Of a DNA stretch of 64,000 nucleotides, positions 11,800 through 21,942 are shown in pieces (position 1 is the first letter of the stretch; each line of letters begins with the position of its first letter). The stretch lies in the NCBI RefSeq assembly GCF_004328705.1, contig NZ_CP035319.1, forward strand, positions 5,022,001-5,086,000, read 5' to 3'. A program made the position numbers and the translations under genes. Source of the DNA: Rhodococcus sp. ABRD24 (lineage in GTDB: Bacteria > Actinomycetota > Actinomycetes > Mycobacteriales > Mycobacteriaceae). A model generated the notes under the pieces. That model was not told the origin of the DNA, ran no database searches, and saw nothing but the letters and a program-made list of their open reading frames with translations.

Positions 11800-13290
11800 G
11801 TGAGGCGAAGCAGATCACGCGCAGGCGTGACGCGCCCAGTATTCTCACGAGGGCGCTCGCGTATCGCCCGCGTCGTGGTGGGAGTCGGCATCGTCGGCGC
11901 TCTCGTGGCCGGAATGCCGGGCACTGCCGCCGCCGTCCCGCCGCCGCCACCGAATCCGTCCGACACCGATATCGCCAACGGCAACGCACAGGTGTCCGAG
12001 AGCGTCTCGCAAGTCGGCGATCTGATCAACCAGGTTGCGTCCGCGAATCAGCAGCTCTCCCGGCTGGACGACGAGGTCGCGATCAAACGCGAGGGTGTCA
12101 ACAAGGCGCTGGTGGACCTGCAGATTGCCCGCGAGGCCGTCGACGCCGCGGGCGGCGTGGTCGCAGAATCCCAGCAGGCCCTGCGAGATGCGGGCACTCA
12201 GATCGAGCGGGCGCAGCAGCGATTCACCGACTATGCCGTCGCCAGCTACACCAAGGGTCGCAACGTCGCCTCGCTGTCGTCGTTCTTCGGCGCCACCGGT
12301 CCGGACGATGTCCTGGACCGCGCCCAGGTGATGCGGTTGCTCTCGGCGAGTCAGAAGGCTGTCCTCGAGAACCTCCAGCGCGCACGCACCGAGCAAGCCA
12401 ACCGGGATTCGGCTGCCCGTGAGGCGAAACAGCGGGCGGACGCGGCCGCGAGCGAGGCCGAATCCAAGAAGTCGGAGGCCGAGCAGGCGATCACAGTGGC
12501 CCGGACTGCGCTCCAGGAGCAGGCCTCGCGAAAGGCGCAGATCGAGGCCGACCGGAACTCCGCGCAGGCCCGGCTCGATGCGGCCCGTGACAGTGTCGCG
12601 GGGCTGCAGGGCCAGCGCGATGCCTACATCACGTGGGACAACCAGCGTCAGGCCGCGGAAGCGGCAGCTGCTGCTGCGGCGGCAGCTGAGGCCGCACGCC
12701 GGGCAGCCGAGGACCAGTCGGCCCGTGAGCGCGCGGCCGAACTCGCAAACGGTCAACGCCCGCATACCCAGATCGACGAGGACTCTGATTCCGGTGGTGG
12801 CGGAACCGCTGCGGCGCCGGCCCAGGTGAAACCGAAGCCGAAACCGATGGCGCCCGCGGTGACGGGTGGCGCGGCGATCGAGACCGTCATCGACCGCGGC
12901 ATGTCGCAGCTCGGTCTGCCCTACGCATGGGGCGGTGGCAACGAGAACGGCCCCACCCTCGGTATCCGTGACGGTGGAGTGGCTGACAGCTTCGGCGACT
13001 TCAACAAGGTCGGGTTCGACTGCTCCGGGCTGATGATCTACGCCTTCGCCGGTGTCGGCATCTCGCTGCCCCATTACACCGGGTACCAGTACACCGCCGG
13101 CACGCAGGTGCCGTCGTCCGAGATGCGGCGCGGCGACATGATCTTCTACGGTCCCAACGCGAGCCAGCACGTCGCGCTCTACCTGGGCAACGGGCAGATG
13201 CTCGAAGCTCCCCAGTCCGGGTCGATCGTCAAGGTCTCGCCCGTGCGATGGGACGGGATGACCGCCTACGCTGTCCGTATGGTGTCGTAG
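11800..13290 (+). CDS. ripA: RipA-like peptidoglycan endopeptidase (NlpC/P60)
   Basis: A secreted hydrolase that cleaves peptide stems of peptidoglycan, needed for daughter-cell separation in mycobacteria. The order is: basic N-region and signal helix (VVVGVGIVGALVAGMPG), Pro-rich linker, a long alpha-helical coiled-coil domain (about residues 50-330, Ala/Gln/Glu-rich, thought to autoinhibit), a KPKPKPM linker, and the NlpC/P60 domain. Catalytic Cys408 is in FDCSGLM, His457 in QHVALYLG, and Glu469 may be the third residue. GTG at 11800 is chosen because gagggagg lies just before it. M. tuberculosis has ripA and ripB in tandem here; only one such gene is present in this window. The moxR-DUF58-VWA genes follow 97 bases downstream. 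Confidence 0.93.
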   Translation: MRRSRSRAGVTRPVFSRGRSRIARVVVGVGIVGALVAGMPGTAAAVPPPPPNPSDTDIANGNAQVSESVSQVGDLINQVASANQQLSRLDDEVAIKREGVNKALVDLQIAREAVDAAGGVVAESQQALRDAGTQIERAQQRFTDYAVASYTKGRNVASLSSFFGATGPDDVLDRAQVMRLLSASQKAVLENLQRARTEQANRDSAAREAKQRADAAASEAESKKSEAEQAITVARTALQEQASRKAQIEADRNSAQARLDAARDSVAGLQGQRDAYITWDNQRQAAEAAAAAAAAAEAARRAAEDQSARERAAELANGQRPHTQIDEDSDSGGGGTAAAPAQVKPKPKPMAPAVTGGAAIETVIDRGMSQLGLPYAWGGGNENGPTLGIRDGGVADSFGDFNKVGFDCSGLMIYAFAGVGISLPHYTGYQYTAGTQVPSSEMRRGDMIFYGPNASQHVALYLGNGQMLEAPQSGSIVKVSPVRWDGMTAYAVRMVS

Positions 13291-13387
13291 CTCACGTCAT
13301 CTCCGTACCGGCGCGGGGCGACACCTGGAATAGTTGGGCGTACAGGTTTTTCGGTCGAATCGATTTAGGTGGAAGCGGGGACTCTTG

Positions 13388-14524
13388 GTGACCTCACGTG
13401 ACGGCGCTGCGTCTGATTCACGAGCCGTATCCGATGCCGTGGCGGTAGCCGGCTCGGTAGCGGAGGGGGCGTCGCCGTCGGATCTCGCTCGTGACGTGCA
13501 CACGCTCGAGCGGGCGATCTACGAGGTCAAGCGGGTCATCGTCGGGCAGGACCGTTTGGTGGAGCGCATGCTCGTCGGTGTGCTCGCGAAAGGGCACGTG
13601 CTGCTCGAGGGCGTTCCCGGTGTCGCGAAGACCCTCGCCGTGGAGACGTTCGCGAAGGTTGTCGGAGGCTCGTTCTCCCGCGTCCAGTTCACTCCGGACC
13701 TCGTCCCCACGGATCTGATCGGCACGCGCATCTACCGTCAGGGTCGCGAGCAGTTCGACACCGAACTCGGTCCGGTCGTGGCTAACTTCCTGCTCGCCGA
13801 CGAGATCAACCGTGCGCCCGCGAAGGTGCAGTCGGCGTTGCTCGAAGTCATGGCAGAACGGCATGTCTCGATCGGCGGCAAGACCTACGAGATGCCGGAA
13901 CCGTTCCTGGTGATGGCGACGCAGAATCCGATCGAGAACGAGGGCGTGTACCCGCTGCCGGAGGCGCAGCGCGACCGCTTCCTGTTCAAGGTCCTCGTCG
14001 ATTACCCGTCGGTGGAGGAGGAACGCGAGATCGTCTACCGGATGGGAGTCGCGGCGCCCGAACCGAGTCAGATCCTCGACCCTCAGGAGCTCGTGCGACT
14101 GCAGGCGGTCGCCAGCGGCGTCTTTGTCCACCACGCACTCGTGGACTACGTAGTGCGGGTGATCTCGGCGACCCGTTCGCCCAGGCAGTTCGGACTCGAC
14201 GACGTGGCCGGCTGGATCGCCTACGGCGCGTCGCCCCGCGCGACCCTCGGCATCATTGCGGCGTCGCGCGCCCTCGCGCTGCTGCGAGGCCGCGACTACG
14301 TGGTTCCACAGGATGTTCTCGAGCTCATCCCCGACGTGCTTCGGCACCGCCTGGTCTTGTCGTATGACGCACTGGCCGACGAGGTTTCGCCAGAGGACAT
14401 CATCACCCGTGTGCTGCAGACGGTCGGGCTGCCGCAGGTCGGTGCGCAACCGGTGACGCAGCCTGCACCGGCGTTCGATGCCGGTCCGGTCCCGGCCGCA
14501 ACGGCGGGCCCCCAGCAACGGTGA
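13388..14524 (+). CDS. moxR1: MoxR-type AAA+ ATPase
   Basis: MoxR ATPases act with VWA-domain proteins as chaperones or assembly factors. The AAA+ core shows Walker A GVPGVAKT, Walker B LLADEINRAP, sensor MATQNP and the MoxR-specific ENEGVYPLPEAQ and RSPRQFGLDD segments. The protein is about 378 residues from the GTG at 13388; the TTG one codon earlier is an alternative. Its N-terminal 45 residues and C-terminal 25 residues are low-complexity. The gene overlaps DUF58 by GTGA, and DUF58 overlaps the VWA gene by ATGA, so all three are translationally coupled. In M. tuberculosis these are Rv1479-Rv1481 after ripA, suggesting an envelope-related role. Confidence 0.93.
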   Translation: MTSRDGAASDSRAVSDAVAVAGSVAEGASPSDLARDVHTLERAIYEVKRVIVGQDRLVERMLVGVLAKGHVLLEGVPGVAKTLAVETFAKVVGGSFSRVQFTPDLVPTDLIGTRIYRQGREQFDTELGPVVANFLLADEINRAPAKVQSALLEVMAERHVSIGGKTYEMPEPFLVMATQNPIENEGVYPLPEAQRDRFLFKVLVDYPSVEEEREIVYRMGVAAPEPSQILDPQELVRLQAVASGVFVHHALVDYVVRVISATRSPRQFGLDDVAGWIAYGASPRATLGIIAASRALALLRGRDYVVPQDVLELIPDVLRHRLVLSYDALADEVSPEDIITRVLQTVGLPQVGAQPVTQPAPAFDAGPVPAATAGPQQR

Positions 14525-15477
14525 CCGGGCGCTCAGGCGCGGTGCCGTCGCTGCGGTCCGGGTCGCTTCGTGATCCCGAACTGACGGCCGCCCTGCGCAC
14601 TCTCGAGCTCACCGTGCGCCGACGCCTCGACGGCGTCCTGCACGGCGACCATCTCGGGCTCATCCCCGGGCCAGGATCAGAGCCCGGTGACGCGCGCGAG
14701 TATCAGCCGGGCGACGACGTCCGGCAGATGGACTGGTCTGTCACCGCGCGAACGACGCATCCACACGTGCGGCAGACCGTCGCCGACCGTGAGCTCGAGA
14801 CCTGGCTCGTGGTCGACCTGTCATCGAGCCTCGACTTCGGTACCGTCTCGTGCGAGAAGCGGGACCTCGCAGTGGCGGCGGCGTCCGCGATCACGTTCCT
14901 CGCCGGGGGCAGCGGTAATCGGATCGGTGCGATCGTCGCTACCGGCGACCGCACGGTGCGGATCCCGGCGCGCGGCGGCCGCGTCCACGCGCAGGGAATG
15001 CTGCGCCGAATCGCGTCCACCCCCCATGCGCCCGACGGGGTCCGAGGTGATCTGAAGGGTGCACTCGAGTCGCTGCGACGTCCCGAGCGGCGCCGCGGAA
15101 TGGCGGTCGTGATCAGCGATTTCCTCGGGCCGATCGACTGGGAACGATCGATGCGGGCACTGTCCGGACGGCACGAACTGCTCGCGGTCGAGGTGCTCGA
15201 CCCGCGCGACATGGCGTTGCCCGATGCGGGTGATGTCGTGCTGTTCGACCCCGAGTCCGGACGTACCCGGGAGTTCACCACCACGCCGAAGCTGCGGGCC
15301 GACTTCGCGGCGGCAGCGCAGGCGCACCGTGACGACGTCGAGGCGACCCTTCGTCGGTGCGGCGCGCCACGGCTGAGTCTGAGCACCGACCGCGACTGGA
15401 TTTCCGATGTCGTTCGGTTCGTTTCGTCGCGCCGGCACAGCTACGGGGCCACGACGAACCGGGTGCCGCGCCGATGA
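14521..15477 (+). CDS. DUF58 protein, partner of MoxR
   Basis: This 318-residue protein carries the DUF58 signature [17 protein letters not shown], found in nearly all MoxR-associated operons, followed by a VWA-like fold ([11 protein letters not shown]). It is cytoplasmic as far as can be seen, with no signal or membrane helix. It is Rv1480-like. The start GTG overlaps the moxR stop by four bases and its own stop overlaps the next ATG by four bases. Biochemical function is unknown; the family is taken to work with MoxR on a client protein. Confidence 0.92.
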   Translation: MTGRSGAVPSLRSGSLRDPELTAALRTLELTVRRRLDGVLHGDHLGLIPGPGSEPGDAREYQPGDDVRQMDWSVTARTTHPHVRQTVADRELETWLVVDLSSSLDFGTVSCEKRDLAVAAASAITFLAGGSGNRIGAIVATGDRTVRIPARGGRVHAQGMLRRIASTPHAPDGVRGDLKGALESLRRPERRRGMAVVISDFLGPIDWERSMRALSGRHELLAVEVLDPRDMALPDAGDVVLFDPESGRTREFTTTPKLRADFAAAAQAHRDDVEATLRRCGAPRLSLSTDRDWISDVVRFVSSRRHSYGATTNRVPRR

Positions 15478-16454
15478 GCCTGTCGCAGTTCGCGTCCCCG
15501 TGGTGGCTGGTGTTCCTGGCGGTCGTCGCCGCGCTCGCCGCCGGATACGTCTATATCCAACGTCGTCGGCAGAAGCACGTGCTGCGCTTTGCGAACATGG
15601 AGTTGCTCGAAAAGGTTGCACCCAAGCGGCCCAACCTGACCCGGCACATCCCGACGGCGCTCGTGCTCGCCGGCCTGTTGTTCCTCACCGTGGCCCTCGC
15701 CGGGCCCACTGCGGACAAGCGGGTCCCGCGCAACCGCGCGACGGTCGTCCTGGTGATCGACGTGTCGCTGTCGATGAAGGCCACTGATGTCGAGCCCAGC
15801 CGGATCGCAGCCGCTCAGGAGGCCGCGAAATCCTTCGCTGACGGGCTGACACCCGGAATCAATCTCGGTCTGGTCGCGTTCGCGGGTACCGCCTCGGTGC
15901 TGGTGTCACCCACGCCGAACCGCGAAGAGACGAAGGCTGCGATCGAGAACCTCGAGCTCAGCGAGCGCACCGCGACCGGCGAGGCGATCTTCACCTCGCT
16001 CCAGTCGATCGACACGCTGGCGGCCGTGCTCGGTGGTAGCGACCAGGCGCCGCCGGCGCGCATCGTGCTGCTCTCCGACGGCAAGCAGACGGTGCCGGAG
16101 AGTCCCACTGATCCGCGGGGCGGATTCACCGCGGCCCGGCTGGCGAAGGAGAAGGCCGTGCCGATCTCCACGATCTCGTTCGGCACGAGCTATGGCACCG
16201 TCTCGATCAATGGCGACCGTATCCCGGTGCCGGTGGACGATCCGTCACTTCGGGAGATCGCGAACCTCTCCGGCGGCGGCTTCTTCACCGCATCGAGTCT
16301 CGAGGAACTGCGCGACGTGTACGACACCCTCGAGGAGCAGATCGGGTTCGAGAACGCCCGCGGCGATGCGAGCCGACCGTGGCTGATTCTCGGCGTGCTG
16401 TTCATTTCGGGCGGGCTGGGATCCGCGCTGGTCCTGCGGCAACGCCTGCCCTGA
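15474..16454 (+). CDS. Membrane-anchored VWA-domain protein
   Basis: A BatA-like protein of 326 residues (Rv1481-like). Two hydrophobic segments lie at the N-terminus ([19 protein letters not shown] and [19 protein letters not shown]), then a von Willebrand A domain with the metal-site motif [10 protein letters not shown], and a final transmembrane helix ([19 protein letters not shown]). The metal-binding residues Asp-x-Ser-x-Ser are intact. It is the probable membrane partner of the MoxR ATPase encoded two genes upstream. Translation is coupled to DUF58 by an ATGA overlap. The client of the system is not known. Confidence 0.93.
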   Translation: MSLSQFASPWWLVFLAVVAALAAGYVYIQRRRQKHVLRFANMELLEKVAPKRPNLTRHIPTALVLAGLLFLTVALAGPTADKRVPRNRATVVLVIDVSLSMKATDVEPSRIAAAQEAAKSFADGLTPGINLGLVAFAGTASVLVSPTPNREETKAAIENLELSERTATGEAIFTSLQSIDTLAAVLGGSDQAPPARIVLLSDGKQTVPESPTDPRGGFTAARLAKEKAVPISTISFGTSYGTVSINGDRIPVPVDDPSLREIANLSGGGFFTASSLEELRDVYDTLEEQIGFENARGDASRPWLILGVLFISGGLGSALVLRQRLP

Positions 16455-16514
16455 CCGCTGTCCGGTTCGTCGAAATCATCCACCTGCGCCCGAAACCGCC
16501 CGTCGAACAGATAG

Positions 16515-17246
<732 letters not shown>

Positions 17247-17298
17247 GTCCGTCCGAAACTCCACGCACCCACTGACTTTCATCTACAGGAGAACCATC

Positions 17299-18096
17299 AT
17301 GGGCGGACTGCTCGCGGGTAAGACCATTCTCGTCACCGGCATCATCACCGATTCGTCGATCGCGTTCCACGTAGCGAAGGTGGCGCAGGAGCAGGGCGCG
17401 AAGGTGATCATCACGGGCTTCGATCGGCTGCGGTTGATCGACCGGATCGCTCAGCGTCTGCCGCAGCCGGTTCCGCCCGCCGTCGAGCTCAACGTGCAGG
17501 ACGACGGGCATCTCGCGACGCTCGCCGATCGGGTGCGCGAGCTGGCGCCCGAGGGTATCGACGGCGTGGTGCACTCGATCGCATTCTCGCCGCGCTCGGG
17601 CCTGGGCGCCCCCTTCCTGGATGCCCCGTGGTCGGACATCTCGAACGCGATGGAGATCTCCGCGTATTCGTACGCCTCGCTCGCCAAGGCGCTGCTGCCG
17701 GTGCTCAACGACAACGCGTCCATTGTCGGCATGGACTTCGATCCGTCCCGTGCGATGCCGTTCTACAACTGGATGGGTGTGTCGAAGGCCACCCTCGAGG
17801 CGGTCAATCGGTACGTTGCCAAGGAGGTCGGCGTTCGCGGGATCCGCTCGAATCTCGTTGCGGCCGGCCCGGTCAAGACGCTCGCTGCCAAGGCGATCGC
17901 GGGCGACGCGACCGGCTCCGGCGCGGAACTCAACAAGCTGAACACCGCCTGGGACAGTGCGGCGCCGATCGGCTGGGACGTCGACGATCCGACCCCCGTC
18001 GCCAAGAGCGTGTGCACCGTGCTCTCGGACTGGCTACCGGGAACGACCGCGTCGATCATTTACGTCGATGGCGGCTTCCACGCCGTGGTGGGCTGA
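17299..18096 (+). CDS. inhA: Enoyl-ACP reductase InhA
   Basis: NADH-dependent reduction of the 2,3 double bond in acyl-ACP chains in FAS-II, the target of activated isoniazid in M. tuberculosis. The family's non-classical cofactor site [14 protein letters not shown] is intact, as is the catalytic pair Tyr156 and Lys163 (FYNWMGVSK). Residues matching the M. tuberculosis positions Ile16, Ser20, Ile21 and Ser94 appear unchanged from the susceptible form (GIITDSSI and VVHSIAFSP). The tyrosine is preceded by Phe where M. tuberculosis has Ala. 265 residues. It lies in an operon with fabG1 and is followed by hemH after 42 bases. Confidence 0.96.
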   Translation: MGGLLAGKTILVTGIITDSSIAFHVAKVAQEQGAKVIITGFDRLRLIDRIAQRLPQPVPPAVELNVQDDGHLATLADRVRELAPEGIDGVVHSIAFSPRSGLGAPFLDAPWSDISNAMEISAYSYASLAKALLPVLNDNASIVGMDFDPSRAMPFYNWMGVSKATLEAVNRYVAKEVGVRGIRSNLVAAGPVKTLAAKAIAGDATGSGAELNKLNTAWDSAAPIGWDVDDPTPVAKSVCTVLSDWLPGTTASIIYVDGGFHAVVG

Positions 18097-18138
18097 CCCG
18101 TCCGCAGCAGTTCGCTTTCGACGCGGGACAATGAGGGC

Positions 18139-19209
18139 ATGAACGGTCAGCAGGACAGAGAGTTCGACGCACTCCTGGTGCTCTCCTTCGGTGGGCCGGA
18201 GAAGCCTGATGACGTGCGCCCATTCCTCGAGAACGTCACGCGGGGCAGGGGAGTGCCGCCGGAGCGTCTCGATGCCGTCGCCGAGCATTACATGCACTTC
18301 GGTGGTGTCTCGCCGATCAATGCGCTCAACCGCGACATCATCGTCGGTATCGAGGCCGAACTACGTGGTGCCGGAATCGATCTTCCCGTCTACTTCGGCA
18401 ACCGGAACTGGCATCCGATGGTCGAGGACACCGTGGCGAGGATGCACGACGACGGTGTTCGCAACGCGCTGGTGTTCCCGACCTCGGCGTGGGGCGGTTA
18501 CTCCGGCTGCCGGCAGTACCACGAGGACATCTCGCGGGCCCGGGAAGCGGTCGGTGGAGACGCGCCGACACTGGCGAAGCTTCGCCAGTACTACGACCAT
18601 CCGCTGATGGTTGCCGCATTCGCTGATGCGATCCGCGCTGCGCGAGAGCAACTTTCGGAGGGCGTCCGGGAGCGGGCACGGCTGGTCTTCACGGCCCATT
18701 CGGTGCCGGTCGCGTCGGATGCCGCGGCCGGTCCGCCTGCGGCGGGTGGCCATCTCTACAGTCGGCAGGTAGCCGAGGCGTCCCGGTTGTGTGCGGAGGC
18801 GGTGGGTGTCGACGACTTCGACCTGGTGTGGCAGTCGCGCTCGGGTCCACCGCAGGTGCCGTGGCTCGACCCCGATATCTGTGATCACCTCGACACGGTC
18901 GGCGCGGCGGGTGCGCCCGCCGCGATCGTGTGCCCTATCGGGTTCGTCTCCGACCACCTCGAGGTGGTGTGGGATCTCGATACCGAGGCGCGGGCCAAGG
19001 CTGCAGAGTTGGGAATCGAGTTCGCCCGCGTCGCAACTCCGGGCACCGATCCACGGTTTGCGCGCATGGTGCGGGAGCTGGTGCAGGAGCGTCTGGCCGG
19101 TGACGATCCCGCGCGTCTGGGCGTCGAGCCGCTGTTGGGTGCCACCGCCGACGGGCGTCCGTGTGCCGTCGATTGCTGTGCGCCCGTGCGTCGTCCGGCA
19201 GGGAACTGA
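18139..19209 (+). CDS. hemH: Coproporphyrin/protoporphyrin ferrochelatase
   Basis: Inserts ferrous iron into a porphyrin in heme synthesis; in actinobacteria the substrate is generally coproporphyrin III (the enzyme is then also called CpfC). The N-terminus [15 protein letters not shown] is typical. The active-site histidine lies in FTAHSVP and the metal-site segment in [16 protein letters not shown]. The C-terminal cysteines of [13 protein letters not shown] fit the [2Fe-2S] cluster found in actinobacterial ferrochelatases. Length 356 residues. It sits directly after inhA, as hemZ does in M. tuberculosis. The ATG has a weak upstream site. Confidence 0.95.
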   Translation: MNGQQDREFDALLVLSFGGPEKPDDVRPFLENVTRGRGVPPERLDAVAEHYMHFGGVSPINALNRDIIVGIEAELRGAGIDLPVYFGNRNWHPMVEDTVARMHDDGVRNALVFPTSAWGGYSGCRQYHEDISRAREAVGGDAPTLAKLRQYYDHPLMVAAFADAIRAAREQLSEGVRERARLVFTAHSVPVASDAAAGPPAAGGHLYSRQVAEASRLCAEAVGVDDFDLVWQSRSGPPQVPWLDPDICDHLDTVGAAGAPAAIVCPIGFVSDHLEVVWDLDTEARAKAAELGIEFARVATPGTDPRFARMVRELVQERLAGDDPARLGVEPLLGATADGRPCAVDCCAPVRRPAGN

Positions 19210-19212
19210 CGG

Positions 19213-19701
19213 GTGCAGGACGGCCTCTATCATCACTTCGAGTTCGCATTCATCGTCCCGCTGCTGACGGTCTCGCGTGAGACGGTGGTCGAGGACGAGT
19301 TCGGTGCGCGGGTGGTCGATCGGGGCGGGCTCGATTTGCTCACCGTTGCGTCCGAGGGCATGCGGTGCGCGACCACGGGGATGAGCCTGGTCGATCAGTT
19401 GGTGGCCCGTGGTGTGCGCCCGGTACGGACCCATCCGGATCTGGTGACGCGGCAGGACATCGCGGATCGGGCAGGTGTCACCCGCCAGGCGGTGGGGCAG
19501 TGGGTTCGTGGTGTGCGCCAGCGGGGTACGCCCTTTCCGGCGCCGTTCAACACCGTCTCCGGGGGAATCTGGCTGTGGGGCGACGTGTACGCCTGGCTCC
19601 GCCGTCACGACTACGGCGCCGACACGGGACTGCAGTACCCGACTCTCGACGACCACGTGCGGATCGATCGTCATATCGTGATGAACCATCGCGCGGGGTG
19701 A
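19213..19701 (+). CDS. Hypothetical protein with helix-turn-helix
   Basis: 162 residues, not assigned to a named family. It starts with GTG three bases after the hemH stop, so it is probably cotranslated. Residues about 75-105 form a clear helix-turn-helix: LVTRQDIADRAGVTRQAVGQW with the turn at AGV. A following segment (PFPAPFNTVSGGIWLWGDVYAWLRRH) resembles the wing/linker of AlpA- or MerR-like excisionase folds that specify a DNA-binding tryptophan-rich loop. The N-terminal 70 residues (FEFAFIVPLLTVSRETVVEDEF) look like a small globular domain. A regulator role is inference only; no operator is apparent. Confidence 0.75.
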   Translation: MQDGLYHHFEFAFIVPLLTVSRETVVEDEFGARVVDRGGLDLLTVASEGMRCATTGMSLVDQLVARGVRPVRTHPDLVTRQDIADRAGVTRQAVGQWVRGVRQRGTPFPAPFNTVSGGIWLWGDVYAWLRRHDYGADTGLQYPTLDDHVRIDRHIVMNHRAG

Positions 19702-19714
19702 TGGCCGTCCTGCA

Positions 19715-20527
19715 TCAAGTCCGGTGGGTGAACTCCGCGCACGCGGACACTGCCGCCACCCGGGCCGAGCGCACCGCAGCCCACAGCGGGCGCAGCAGGT
19801 TCTCCCGTGCCGCGGCGGTCGCGGCCGACGGCGCCTGGGTCGGTGAATCATCCTCCGCCACAGAGAGAATAGCCGCCACCTGATCGGCCGAGTCGAGGAT
19901 CCGTAGCGCGCGGGGTGGTGTCGATTTCGGATACGAGTGGTGGGCGCGATCGTCGAGCGCCTCTGCGATGCGCCGACGTGGATTGCCGTCGGAGGAACCC
20001 GTATGCACGGAGGAGATTCGCAGCAGGGCGTCGGCGGCGTCGCGGACGGCCTCCCGCATTGCGTACTCGGCCTCGCCGAGCCCGGTGTAATCGCCCGCGG
20101 TGGGAACAGTAGCGATCGGGAACACCGTCCATCTCAGCACGTCCGGGCCCTCGACGACGGGAACGATCCCGAGACCGGACCGGCCGGGTTCCCCGACGAC
20201 GATTCCCTCCCCGGTCTCGAGTGCGGCGCGCGCAAAACCGGTACCGGCGGGCAGTCCGCGGACGTCCCCGGGTGCGGGCAGGACCAGGCGGAGCCCGGCC
20301 CCGACCGTCTCGGTTGCCTGACGCAGGATGCGGAGCAGGATCGGCCCACCGCCGTCCTGCACTCCAGGCCACTCCAGGTCCGTCAGGATCGCGGTGCGCT
20401 GGTCGGAGGCGCCGACGATGTGCATCGGCGCCCACTGGTGCAGGGCGTCGATCACGTCGTCCGGGGCACTGGCACCGGCGAGCCAGGAACTGGCCCACAC
20501 GGTCAGTGTCGCGCTCGAGGAACTCAC
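19715..20527 (-). CDS. Conserved hypothetical protein (Rv1486c-like)
   Basis: 270 residues, cytoplasmic, Ala/Val-rich. It occupies the position of Rv1486c, between hemH and the NfeD gene and on the opposite strand, which supports it as a real conserved gene. The sequence has an N-terminal alpha/beta look (ILTDLEWPGVQDGGGPILLRILRQA, trimmed) and a central segment LVLPAPGDVRGLPAG with no catalytic motif I recognise. I start at the GTG at 20527 (VSSSSATLTVW); the long open frame continuing upstream to 21859 runs through the opposite-strand DUF3097 and NfeD genes and is not coding. Function unknown. Confidence 0.75.
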   Translation of the reverse strand: MSSSSATLTVWASSWLAGASAPDDVIDALHQWAPMHIVGASDQRTAILTDLEWPGVQDGGGPILLRILRQATETVGAGLRLVLPAPGDVRGLPAGTGFARAALETGEGIVVGEPGRSGLGIVPVVEGPDVLRWTVFPIATVPTAGDYTGLGEAEYAMREAVRDAADALLRISSVHTGSSDGNPRRRIAEALDDRAHHSYPKSTPPRALRILDSADQVAAILSVAEDDSPTQAPSAATAAARENLLRPLWAAVRSARVAAVSACAEFTHRT

Positions 20528-20593
20528 GGTTATCGAGCATAGGACGGCGTGGCGGGGTCGGCAGGACGGCCCGCTGGCATAGCGTGGTCGGCC

Positions 20594-21421
20594 GTGAGCT
20601 CGAGCAACATGTACGGCGGCGATATCTTCGCCGGCCACTCCCGCGCCCGGAAGCCGACGACTCCGCAGGTACCTGCCGAACGCGATCTGGTGGTCGAGGA
20701 CGCTGCGAGCGGGTTCTGCGGCGCGGTGGTCGGCATCGAACGAACCTACGACGGCGACTTCGTGCGTCTCGAGGATTCGGCGCGACGCACCCGACTGTTC
20801 GCGATGCGGGAGGCCGCATTCCTCATCGACGGTCGTCCGGTGACCTTGGTGCGTCCGGTGCCGCAGCCGCAGAAGGTGGCGGCGCAGCGTTCGGCGTCCG
20901 GCTCGACGAGGGTGGAGGGGCTGCGGGCGCGGACCGCGCTGCCCAGCCGGATCTGGGTGGAGGGTGTGCACGACGCCGCGCTGGTCGAGCGGGTGTGGGG
21001 GCACGACCTGCGCGTGGAAGGTGTGGTCGTCGAACACCTCGAGGGTCTCGACAACCTCGCGGACCGCTTGGTCGAGTTCGATCCCGGACCGGGGCGGAAG
21101 GTGGGCGTGCTGGTCGACCACCTGGTCACCGGTTCGAAAGAGGAGCGGCTGACGCAGGGGCTCGGTCCACACGTCATGGTTACCGGTCACCCGTACATCG
21201 ACGTGTGGGAAGCCGTGCGGCCCACAGCAGTCGGTATCGAGTTCTGGCCGAAAGTCCCACGGGGGCAGGACTGGAAGACCGGTATCTGCAATGCCCTCGG
21301 CTGGGGCACCCCGCAGGAAGGGTGGCGCCGGGTGTACGGCGCCGTGAGCAGCTTCCGAGATCTCGAGGCGCCGTTGATCGGTGCCGTCGAACGGCTTGTC
21401 GACTTCGTCACTGCTGACTGA
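20594..21421 (+). CDS. DUF3097 family protein, possible TOPRIM-like fold
   Basis: A 275-residue cytoplasmic protein conserved in actinobacteria. Around residues 115-195 there is the sequence RIWVEGVHDAALVERVWG, then VVVEHLEGLDNL, then VGVLVDHLVTGSKE. This resembles the TOPRIM order (glutamate after a first strand, then an acidic-loop after a later strand), which would suggest metal-dependent nucleic acid chemistry; that is inference. GTG at 20594 is used; ATG at 20609 is equally possible and both have weak ribosome binding sites. It is divergent from the Rv1486c-like gene with a 66-base gap, and 85 bases before the NfeD gene. True substrate unknown. Confidence 0.82.
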   Translation: MSSSNMYGGDIFAGHSRARKPTTPQVPAERDLVVEDAASGFCGAVVGIERTYDGDFVRLEDSARRTRLFAMREAAFLIDGRPVTLVRPVPQPQKVAAQRSASGSTRVEGLRARTALPSRIWVEGVHDAALVERVWGHDLRVEGVVVEHLEGLDNLADRLVEFDPGPGRKVGVLVDHLVTGSKEERLTQGLGPHVMVTGHPYIDVWEAVRPTAVGIEFWPKVPRGQDWKTGICNALGWGTPQEGWRRVYGAVSSFRDLEAPLIGAVERLVDFVTAD

Positions 21422-21506
21422 GAGCGCGTTCACGACCAGGTCCCCGTGCCGGTAGCTCGCTTCGTCGACTCCGCTGCCGGGGTCCGGCTTCTGGTTAGAT
21501 GGTGAT

Positions 21507-21938
21507 GTGGCGGCTCTGATTTGGCTGGTGGCGGGCGTGTTACTGGCGACGGCCGAGGCGCTGGCCGGTGGGTTCTTCCTACTGATGCTGTCCGGCGCTG
21601 CGCTCGCGACTGCCGCCGTCACGGCGATTTCCGACTTTCCGGTGTGGATCGACGCCGTCGTGTTCGGGGTGGTTTCCCTCGCGCTGGTGGTCGGGCTCCG
21701 GCCGGCATTGCTGCGGCGGTTCGGGGTCCCACCCGAGGTGCCCACCAATACGGCGGCGCTGAGCGGCAAGCAGGCGTTGGTGCTCGAAGAGGTTGGTGCG
21801 AACGCCGGGCAGGTCAAGCTCGGCGGTGACGTGTGGACGGCCCGGCCGCTCGACGTCACCGAGGTTTATCCGCCGGGCACCACGGTGACAGTGATTGAGA
21901 TCGACGGCGCGACTGCCGTCGTCTGGAGGGGACCCTAG
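21507..21938 (+). CDS. NfeD-like membrane protein
   Basis: 143 residues: three or so transmembrane helices in the first 70 residues (WLVAGVLLATAEALAGGFFL, ALATAAVTAI, VVFGVVSLALVVGL) and a C-terminal OB-fold NfeD domain with GGDVWTARPLDVTEVYPPGT. NfeD proteins pair with SPFH proteins of the flotillin/stomatin type in membrane microdomains. The next gene, four bases downstream, encodes that SPFH partner, as Rv1487-Rv1488 do. GTG start. Confidence 0.92.
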   Translation: MAALIWLVAGVLLATAEALAGGFFLLMLSGAALATAAVTAISDFPVWIDAVVFGVVSLALVVGLRPALLRRFGVPPEVPTNTAALSGKQALVLEEVGANAGQVKLGGDVWTARPLDVTEVYPPGTTVTVIEIDGATAVVWRGP

Positions 21939-21942
21939 AAAC

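Noticed and set aside
20528..21859. Upstream extension of the Rv1486c-like frame
   Set aside because: Crosses DUF3097 and NfeD genes on the other strand; a GTG start at 20527 is sufficient.
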